Assembly (NCBI GenBank): GCA_024692905.1
Contig: JAILLY010000026.1
Location: 1-61,576, forward strand
Length of the DNA: 61,576 nt
From: Lachnospiraceae bacterium
Lineage (GTDB): Bacteria; Bacillota; Clostridia; Lachnospirales; Lachnospiraceae
Direction: 5' to 3'
In this document: one piece after another, positions 54,998 through 61,576 of the stretch
How the letters are laid out: the number at the start of each line of letters is the position of its first letter
Numbering within the stretch: position 1 is the first letter of the stretch
Program-made: the position numbers and the translations under genes
Notes under the pieces: model-generated
The model's input: only the letters and a program-made list of their open reading frames with translations
Told to the model about the DNA's origin: nothing
Databases searched by the model: none

Positions 54998-57121
54998 ATG
55001 GCAGTCAAAAAGGGTAATCTGTCCATCAATAATGAAAACATCTTTACTATCATCAAGAAATGGGTGTACTCGGATCATGACATCTTCGTACGTGAGATGA
55101 TATCAAACGGGTGCGATGCGATAACCAAGCTCAAAAAGCTCGACATGATCGGCGAATATACATATCCGGATGACTTTGAGAACAAGATAAGGGTGATCGT
55201 GGATCCCAAGGAAAAGACCATGAAGTTCATCGATACCGGTATAGGTATGGATGAAGCGGAGGTTGAGGAATATATCACCCAGATCGCTTTCTCCGGAGCG
55301 GCTGATTTTATCGAAAAATACAAGGATAAGGCAAATGATGACCAGATAATCGGCCATTTCGGACTTGGTTTTTATTCGGCGTTCATGGTAGCCGATTCCG
55401 TACATATCGATACCCTTTCCTATAAGGAAGGCGCAAAGAGCGTACACTGGGAGAGCGACGGCGGTACCGAATACACCATAGAAGAAGGAAACAGGACCGA
55501 AGTCGGCACCGAGATCACTCTTTTCTTAAACGAGGACAGTCTTGAGTTCTGTAATGAATACAGGGCGCGTGAAGTCATAAAGAAGTACTGCTCGTTCATG
55601 CCCGTACCGATCTTTCTTGAAAAGGCAGGGGCGCAGACCGAGTACGAAACGATCGATGCGGCCGATAAGACCGATAAGGATGTCGTAGTGGAAGAGATCC
55701 ACGAAGAGGCGAAGTACGAGGAGAAGGAGAAAGAGGACGGAACGAAGGAGAAGGTCGAGGTGTCTCCGGCTAAAGAGAAGCTTAAGATCGTCAAGAGGCC
55801 CGTTCCGCTCAACGATACGACACCCCTTTGGTGCAAGCATCCGAATGACTGTACCAGGGAGGAATATCTTGACTTTTACCGCAAGGTATTCATGGATTAT
55901 AAGGAGCCGCTTTTCTGGATCCATCTTAACATGGATTATCCCTTCAACTTAAAGGGAATACTGTATTTCCCGAAGATCAACATGGAATATGAGTCTATCG
56001 AGGGAACGATCAAGCTTTATAATAACCAGGTTTTCATAGCCGATAATATCAAGGAAGTGATACCTGAGTTCCTGATGCTCTTAAAGGGCGTTATCGACTG
56101 TCCGGATCTGCCGTTAAACGTTTCGCGTTCGGCTCTTCAGAATGACGGGTTTGTTAAGAAGATATCCGATTATATCAGCAAGAAGGTTGCGGATAAGCTT
56201 GCGGGCATGTGCAAGACCGAGAAGGAAGAGTACGAGAAATACTGGGACGATATCAGTCCGTTCATCAAGTTCGGATGCCTTAAGGATGACAAGTTCTGCG
56301 AGAAGATGACAGACTATATCCTCTTTAAGAACCTTGACGGGAAATACATGACTCTTCCCGAGTGCCTTGAGGTTAAACCGGTCGATACCGAAGATAAAGA
56401 TCAGGAAGCCACCGATGAAGAAGGAAACAAGGTTGAGGCTGAAGTTGTCGATGAAGATACCAAAGGATCCGAAACTTCGGAGGATGAGGAAGATCCCGAA
56501 AAGGAACCTCGTAAGACCATCTACTACGTTACCGATGAGCAGCAGCAGAGCCAGTATATAAGGATGTTTAAGGAGCAGGGAAAGGATGCGGTCATCCTTA
56601 CCCACAATATCGACCAGCCTTTTGTTTCGCAGCTTGAAAGCAAGAATCAGGATGTAAGGTTCATGCGCATTGACGCCGATCTGACCGAGGAGTTCAAGGA
56701 AGAGATAGGCGAGGACGACAAGAAGACGATCGAAGAGCAGACGACGGCCCTTTCCGAGCTGTTTAAGAAGGTACTCAATAAGGATTCCCTTGAAGTAAAG
56801 GTCGAGAAGCTCAAGAATGAGGAGACTTCATCGATACTTACCGTTTCCGAGGAGACCCGCCGTATGCAGGATATGATGAGGATGTATTCGTTAAACGGCA
56901 CGGGCATGGGGGCCATGGATGACATGGGCGAGACGCTCATATTAAACTCCAATAACAAGCTTGTCAAATATCTTCTTGAAAACAAAGAGGGAGAAAATAC
57001 GTCCCTTATCGCCGAGCAGCTCTATGACCTTGCCAGGATAGCAAACAAGCCCCTCGGAGCAGAGGAGATGACAAAGTTTGTCAGCAGGAGCAACAAGATA
57101 CTGGAAGTGCTGGTAAAATAA
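54998..57121 (+). CDS. htpG: Hsp90 chaperone HtpG
   Basis: Cytosolic ATP-dependent chaperone. Seen: N-terminal ATP site (EMISNGCDAITKLKKL, DTGIGMDEAEVEEYI, GHFGLGFYSAFMVAD), middle domain (FWIHLNMDYPFNLKGILYFP, LPLNVSRSALQND) and a C-terminal dimerisation domain. At 707 aa it is longer than E. coli HtpG (624): there is a charged segment at about residues 225-265 and an acidic insert at about 460-505 just before TIYYVTDEQQQ. ATG 54998 (MAVKKGN) is preferred over 54992. Perfect CIRCE and a strong promoter lie upstream, so heat-shock control by HrcA is likely. Confidence 0.96.
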   Translation: MAVKKGNLSINNENIFTIIKKWVYSDHDIFVREMISNGCDAITKLKKLDMIGEYTYPDDFENKIRVIVDPKEKTMKFIDTGIGMDEAEVEEYITQIAFSGAADFIEKYKDKANDDQIIGHFGLGFYSAFMVADSVHIDTLSYKEGAKSVHWESDGGTEYTIEEGNRTEVGTEITLFLNEDSLEFCNEYRAREVIKKYCSFMPVPIFLEKAGAQTEYETIDAADKTDKDVVVEEIHEEAKYEEKEKEDGTKEKVEVSPAKEKLKIVKRPVPLNDTTPLWCKHPNDCTREEYLDFYRKVFMDYKEPLFWIHLNMDYPFNLKGILYFPKINMEYESIEGTIKLYNNQVFIADNIKEVIPEFLMLLKGVIDCPDLPLNVSRSALQNDGFVKKISDYISKKVADKLAGMCKTEKEEYEKYWDDISPFIKFGCLKDDKFCEKMTDYILFKNLDGKYMTLPECLEVKPVDTEDKDQEATDEEGNKVEAEVVDEDTKGSETSEDEEDPEKEPRKTIYYVTDEQQQSQYIRMFKEQGKDAVILTHNIDQPFVSQLESKNQDVRFMRIDADLTEEFKEEIGEDDKKTIEEQTTALSELFKKVLNKDSLEVKVEKLKNEETSSILTVSEETRRMQDMMRMYSLNGTGMGAMDDMGETLILNSNNKLVKYLLENKEGENTSLIAEQLYDLARIANKPLGAEEMTKFVSRSNKILEVLVK

Positions 57122-57170
57122 GATAATAATAAACAAGAGGCGGCAAGCCGCACCGGGAGGATTATATTAC

Positions 57171-58958
57171 ATGAAGAGATCAAAACGCTTGATCCTTGAT
57201 CCATTGTTCTTTTCACTGCTGATAAATGTATCGGTGCTGTTTGCCGCGCTTGTTTTGCATAAACCATTCTTTGAGGAGAATGATGACGTCAACTTCTGCC
57301 TTCTGGCGGAAGGGGCATTTGGTTCCGTGGATCCGCATATTATCTGCAGTAATGTATTGCTTGGCCGCCTGTACGGGGTACTTCATTTAATGCCCGGACT
57401 CAGGTGGCATTCTATACTTCAGTATCTCTTTTTATTTATAGCACTCACGTCTGTTTCATATGTGTTCCTTTTAAGATCCGAAAGACCGGGTAAGGGCAGC
57501 AGGGGCAGGCTTATCTGTATTCTGTTCTTACTTGCCGTATATTATGAAGCATATGTTTCGTTGCAGTTTACCAAGACCGCTGCGATAGTAAGCGGCGCGG
57601 GATATATCCTTCTGCTGTATGCCGCAGAGGATATATGCAGGGGATATCACGAGAGGAAACGCAGGGATATCGTCATTTCCGTGATCGCATATCTTCTTCT
57701 TTTATACGGGATACTGATGAGAGCAAGTTCGTTTAAGCTTGCAACGCTCCTTCTGATGCCTGCGGGTATTTATGTATTTTTCAGGATCGTTTCAGGTTCG
57801 GGAGAAAAGACGGAAGGAGAGAGTAAAGGTGCTGTCGCAGGGATCAAAAGAGGAGTTCCTTTCGTTATCATGTTTGTGGCTGTCCTTTGTATGCTTGTCG
57901 TAACTCAGAAGATTGACGGTGCCGCATATGCCAAGGGAACGGACTGGGGAAATTTCAGGGAGTATCAGCTTGCTCGGGCCGGGGTGATCGATCTTGGATA
58001 TGAGGTGCTCGATTATGACGTTAACTCTGGGATCCTTGATGAACTTGGCATAAGCCGTAATGATGCTGAAATGTATCTTACATGGCAGTTTGGCGATGAT
58101 AACGTGCTGGATACCGCGAAGCTTAAACAGCTGGTTGAACATACCCCCCAAAGGACCTTTGATACCGATGATATAAAGGCACTTGCCCAGAGCATATATG
58201 ATGATCTGTTTGTGTTCACACCGCTTATCATGGGGATCATGCTGTTTGCGGTTTATGGTCTGATCGTGACTTTTATAGAAAAGAAAAAGGGGCAGTTTGC
58301 GTTGCTGATAATGCACTTTATTCTTCTTTTCGGGATATTTGTCTATTATCAGTATAAAGGACGGTGGAATCACCGTGTGGTGTATTCTTCGTTGTTTATA
58401 CTTATGCTGCTCATAGTCTATGTCTTAAGTTCCGATACAGCGTCCGATAAAGGAGAGACGGCCGGGACTTTATCAGGTCTGCCGGCAGTGGCCGGAATGA
58501 TCATGATCACTGCCGCGGCATGCCTTGGTACCCTTCTCGGGAACCGGTTTGATTATAACGATCACAGAAGGAATGCACCGGATTATACAGCATTCTTTGA
58601 GGATATAAAGGAACACAAGGACACCCTGTATGTCGGGGATACTTTCACGTTTCAGGAAATGGGGCGATATGATGTATTTAAACCGTACGGCACCGGCGAA
58701 CTTGATAGTTTTGTTACTGTCGGAAGCTGGTATGGAAACACGCCGCCCGTAAAGCAACTCATGGGAAGATACGGATACACAAATCCTTTTGATGCACTGG
58801 CAAAAGGTGCGGGTGAAGGGAATGTGATCCTTGTCGATAACCTTTTTGCAGATAAGAAACTTACATTTCTCAATGAACATTACGGCAGCTTTTCGTTAAA
58901 TGAGCAGCCTGCCGCATATGGACTTGATATGTACAGAATTAAAAGAAAGGGGGAATGA
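57171..58958 (+). CDS. Large membrane protein, possible surface-glycan enzyme
   Basis: A 595-aa protein with about ten to twelve membrane segments and an extracellular C-terminal domain (about residues 455-595). The first outer loop holds FFEENDDVNFCLLAEG, with adjacent acidic residues as in GT-C glycosyltransferases. The family is not recognised. CGGGAGG precedes the ATG. It follows htpG by 49 nt with no terminator seen. Its neighbours at 59043 and 60797 suggest a role in building a surface glycan. Confidence 0.65.
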   Translation: MKRSKRLILDPLFFSLLINVSVLFAALVLHKPFFEENDDVNFCLLAEGAFGSVDPHIICSNVLLGRLYGVLHLMPGLRWHSILQYLFLFIALTSVSYVFLLRSERPGKGSRGRLICILFLLAVYYEAYVSLQFTKTAAIVSGAGYILLLYAAEDICRGYHERKRRDIVISVIAYLLLLYGILMRASSFKLATLLLMPAGIYVFFRIVSGSGEKTEGESKGAVAGIKRGVPFVIMFVAVLCMLVVTQKIDGAAYAKGTDWGNFREYQLARAGVIDLGYEVLDYDVNSGILDELGISRNDAEMYLTWQFGDDNVLDTAKLKQLVEHTPQRTFDTDDIKALAQSIYDDLFVFTPLIMGIMLFAVYGLIVTFIEKKKGQFALLIMHFILLFGIFVYYQYKGRWNHRVVYSSLFILMLLIVYVLSSDTASDKGETAGTLSGLPAVAGMIMITAAACLGTLLGNRFDYNDHRRNAPDYTAFFEDIKEHKDTLYVGDTFTFQEMGRYDVFKPYGTGELDSFVTVGSWYGNTPPVKQLMGRYGYTNPFDALAKGAGEGNVILVDNLFADKKLTFLNEHYGSFSLNEQPAAYGLDMYRIKRKGE

Positions 58959-58976
58959 TGTCAAGTACGTCGTAAA

Positions 58977-59005
58977 TTGCCAAATATGGCTTTCTATGGT
59001 ATATT
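58977..59005 (+). promoter_or_regulatory. Sigma-A promoter for the gene at 59043
   Basis: TTGCCA (58977-58982), 17-nt spacer, TATATT (59000-59005), 37 nt before the ATG. Confidence 0.6.
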
Positions 59006-59042
59006 GAAGCGTACTGAATAGACTTTTTGAGGTAAGGCTTAA

Positions 59043-60743
59043 ATGGTTAAGAAGGATATGCCTTTAATAAGAAAACGTATACTTGATCTTTGTGGGCTTA
59101 TATTACTGATATATACCGTGATCTTTATGACGGGGATGATACGCTCGGCATTCAGCGAGGCGGATGTACCAAACGAGTATCAGGAAATGACAAATGTTAT
59201 GCTTACGGACTGTTTCTTAAAAGGAATCAATCCGTATACAGTTGAAAATGCCTGCAAACAGGAGGAACCCGGATATATATATTTTTATGGCCCGCTGTAT
59301 TCCGCTGTAACGGCGCTTGTGGGTCAGATTGTTAATATTGATCTTGTGACTCTGCATTATGCGGTCAGTCTGGCAACAATGATAATATCCGGTATATTGG
59401 CGGCTGCTATTGTCTGGGAAAAGACGAGGAGTTTCTTTCCCACGACGGCCGCTTTTTTGTTTATTATCAATTGTACGTGGCGTTATGGATACATAAATGC
59501 TGTTCCCGATTCCATGGCATTTATGCTTGTAATACTTGTATTGTTCATAGAAACCAGAAAAGATTTTAAATGCAAAGATATTCTTGAGGTCCTTTGCCTG
59601 GTTGCGATTTTCTACACTAAGATATATGTGGCATTTGTCGCATTTCCGCTGTTTATATATAAATTGGTAAAGAGCAGAAAAAGAGCTATAAAGTTTGCAT
59701 TATGCGGTCTGGTAATAACTGCGGTAAGTGTTCTTGTCATAAATATTACGTGTCCGCTTCTTTTCACATACTGCATATATTTCCTTCATGGTCCGTTGGG
59801 TATGGTGACACCGTTCAGTACACCTTCCACACCTGTTTCCAAGGCAGAAAAATACAGGATAGCGTTGGATGTGCTTCTGTTCAGAAATAAGACAGATCCA
59901 CCCGGTGGAATGGGGTATGAAATACTTCAACTCAGAACCCTTGCGGGGATGTTTTTCTTTATGTTCCTGTGGATGGTGTTTGGGATTGTTAAATTCGTAA
60001 AAGCCGGATTTGACAGGATTCCGGATCACATGCTTCTGTTTTTTATTGAAACTGTCGGCTCGATTCCTGCACTATTGTTTCTTGGGACAAATGACGGTGC
60101 GTGGTTGTCATATTATCTTCAGCTTATGATACCGCCGCTCATCCTTTTTTCACTTATTTTCCTGTATGACGAGATTGCGGAGAAGGGTTCAGGGAAGTTT
60201 GGGATTACACTTATTGGGCTATACATAGTGACGGTTTTTTTTACAACATACCGTACTTCCCAAAGGTTGCCTTTTTATTATATGACACCGGAACAAAGAG
60301 AGACATGGGATGATATGCATTCTCTGTTAGACAGTGCATTGCAGGAGGGGGAAGTATACTATTCGCCAATTCTTGCATATCACGGCATAAGAAACGGAAG
60401 CTATATATATAACAGGTCGTTAAACGGAAGACGTTATAAGATAATGCTGTACGAATATGAAAGAACAGAGTGGCTGCAGAAACTTTTTCCTTATGCCGGT
60501 CTGGTGATGAAGAAAAATGTGGATTTCAATGACAATGTGTTGATGGGTAAAATACGAAACGGAGAGTTTTCGCTTATAACGGCGAGCATCGACAGTGAGG
60601 GAGGGGATCGTGTACTTACTGTTGAGGATATAGAGAGCGGACCGTATGAACTTACAGATGAAGTCATGATGCCCGTAAGCAGAACATGCTACAGTATTAA
60701 GCTGTGGCGCCGTATAGATAATATAAACCTTGAAGTGGAATAA
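59043..60743 (+). CDS. Multi-spanning membrane protein, GT39/GT87-like glycosyltransferase
   Basis: A 566-aa protein with about ten segments. After the first segment comes a conserved-looking outer loop, EADVPNEYQEMTNVMLTDCFLKGINPYT, of which the acidic pair and NPYT recall polyprenyl-phosphate-sugar transferases of the GT-C class; YGPLYSAV follows. The C-terminal 170 residues lie outside. By eye it is richer in A and T than the left part of the window, which may point to separate acquisition. It has its own promoter and leads towards rffA. Confidence 0.68.
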   Translation: MVKKDMPLIRKRILDLCGLILLIYTVIFMTGMIRSAFSEADVPNEYQEMTNVMLTDCFLKGINPYTVENACKQEEPGYIYFYGPLYSAVTALVGQIVNIDLVTLHYAVSLATMIISGILAAAIVWEKTRSFFPTTAAFLFIINCTWRYGYINAVPDSMAFMLVILVLFIETRKDFKCKDILEVLCLVAIFYTKIYVAFVAFPLFIYKLVKSRKRAIKFALCGLVITAVSVLVINITCPLLFTYCIYFLHGPLGMVTPFSTPSTPVSKAEKYRIALDVLLFRNKTDPPGGMGYEILQLRTLAGMFFFMFLWMVFGIVKFVKAGFDRIPDHMLLFFIETVGSIPALLFLGTNDGAWLSYYLQLMIPPLILFSLIFLYDEIAEKGSGKFGITLIGLYIVTVFFTTYRTSQRLPFYYMTPEQRETWDDMHSLLDSALQEGEVYYSPILAYHGIRNGSYIYNRSLNGRRYKIMLYEYERTEWLQKLFPYAGLVMKKNVDFNDNVLMGKIRNGEFSLITASIDSEGGDRVLTVEDIESGPYELTDEVMMPVSRTCYSIKLWRRIDNINLEVE

Positions 60744-60796
60744 ATACTCTTCATGTGATAAAATCATGATGATAATCTGAGGAACGGAGTTAGAAT

Positions 60797-61576
60797 ATGC
60801 TTGATTTTAATGTGCCGCCATATACGGGTGCTGAAGACAAATATGTACTTGATGCCATCCATAGCCATAAGATATGCGGAGATGGCAGTTATACAAAGAA
60901 ATGCACTGAGTGGCTCGAGAAAGATACAGGATGCAGCAAGGCACTTCTTACAACATCGTGTACACATGCAACTGAGATGGCCGCCCTTCTTTCGCGTGTT
61001 AAGGAAGGCGATGAGGTCATTATGCCTTCGTATACCTTTGTTTCAACGGCGGACGCATTCGTATTAAGGGGTGCGGTTCCTGTTTTCGTAGATATAAGAC
61101 CGGATACGATGAATATGGACGAGAAGTTAATAGAGGATGCGATAACAGCTAAGACAAGAGCGATCGTTCCGGTGCATTATGCGGGTGTCTGCTGCGAGAT
61201 GGATACCATTATGGATGTCGCCAAGAGACACGGACTTATGGTCATTGAAGATGCCGCCCAGGCGATATGTTCAACATATAAGGGCAGGGCTGCAGGTACC
61301 TTTGGTGAATTCGGCTGTCTTTCTTTTCATGAGACCAAGAACTTCAGTATGGGAGAAGGAGGAGCGCTTCTCATAAGGGATGAGGAATATATCGAAAGGG
61401 CTGAGATCATAAGGGAGAAGGGAACAGACAGGAGTAAGTTTTTCCGCGGACAGGTTGATAAGTATACATGGGTGGATGCCGGATCATCTTATCTCCCCAG
61501 TGAACTCAATGCGGCTTATCTTTATGCGCAGCTTGAGCAGGCTCAGGCGATCACGGATAACAGGATGAGAACGTGG
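60797..61576 (+). CDS. rffA: dTDP-4-amino-4,6-dideoxygalactose transaminase, 3' end cut by window
   Basis: PLP-dependent sugar aminotransferase (RffA/WecE, DegT/DnrJ/EryC1/StrS family) that turns dTDP-4-keto-6-deoxyglucose into dTDP-Fuc4N using glutamate. 260 codons are in the window, of about 375. Matches to E. coli WecE that I can recall include GDEVIMPSYTFVSTADAFVL, DTMNMDEKLIEDAI, PVHYAGVCCEMDTIM, the PLP lysine in SFHETKNFSMGEGG, and FFRGQVDKYTW. CGGAG precedes the ATG. In enterobacteria the product goes into common antigen; here it would feed a surface glycan, together with the two membrane proteins upstream. Confidence 0.93.
   Translation, partial: MLDFNVPPYTGAEDKYVLDAIHSHKICGDGSYTKKCTEWLEKDTGCSKALLTTSCTHATEMAALLSRVKEGDEVIMPSYTFVSTADAFVLRGAVPVFVDIRPDTMNMDEKLIEDAITAKTRAIVPVHYAGVCCEMDTIMDVAKRHGLMVIEDAAQAICSTYKGRAAGTFGEFGCLSFHETKNFSMGEGGALLIRDEEYIERAEIIREKGTDRSKFFRGQVDKYTWVDAGSSYLPSELNAAYLYAQLEQAQAITDNRMRTW

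Overview
The window reads as a housekeeping-rich chromosomal segment of a Clostridia bacterium, most likely a Lachnospiraceae. This rests on the gene set (DUF4364, DUF2225, MscL with a double-CxxC tail, DUF6106-like membrane protein), two perfect CIRCE operators, sigma-A type promoters, strong GGAGG ribosome binding sites and tightly packed genes. The genus cannot be fixed from the sequence. No integrase, transposase, phage gene, CRISPR array, rRNA or tRNA was recognised, and no stretch over 300 bases lacks a gene.

Layout. 1-4.6 kb: the 5' part of aroA with a membrane protein (minus strand), a small membrane protein, guaB and an ABC-2-like permease. 4.6-11 kb: a PAS-GGDEF-EAL protein, a TetR regulator fused to a very long acidic tail, an RsmF-like rRNA methyltransferase and an ArsR-type metal sensor. 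11-16.6 kb: two zinc-ribbon proteins followed by a three-gene ABC-2 exporter. 16.7-21.1 kb: a GH2 mannosidase-like protein that lacks the expected nucleophile, rarA and a DUF4364 gene. 21.2-26.2 kb: a TetR gene with a structured leader, a small membrane protein, then a vWA / MoxR ATPase / leucine-rich-repeat cluster. 26.2-29.3 kb (minus): carD, an AAA+ ATPase of CbbX/SpoVK type and a GNAT acetyltransferase. 29.4-33.4 kb: deoC, clpB under CIRCE control and an ECF S component. 33.4-39.4 kb: an operon with a glycogen-debranching-type GH13 enzyme between two GGDEF signalling proteins. 39.4-43.8 kb: valS, a micro-protein and a TPR membrane protein. 43.8-53.1 kb: a membrane glycosyltransferase, a PurF-like protein, mscL, glnS, DUF2225, two unknown genes and cstA. 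53.1-57.1 kb: an acidic membrane-anchored protein, a parvulin-type lipoprotein and htpG behind a second CIRCE. 57.2 kb to the end: two large membrane proteins of glycosyltransferase type and the start of rffA/wecE, which look like the edge of a surface-glycan locus.

Three themes tie genes together. (1) Cyclic-di-GMP signalling: three GGDEF proteins within 35 kb, none with an inhibitory RxxD site, two of them translationally packed around the GH13 enzyme. (2) Proteostasis: ClpB, HtpG and a parvulin lipoprotein, with HrcA/CIRCE sites before clpB and htpG. (3) Proteins of familiar families that lack a key residue: a histidine-kinase module with Asp for His, a PurF homologue with Gly for the nucleophilic Cys, a GH2 protein with Gly for the nucleophilic Glu, and a vWA protein whose HExxH-like motif is HSLLH. 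All functional statements come from reading motifs by eye; no search or alignment was run.
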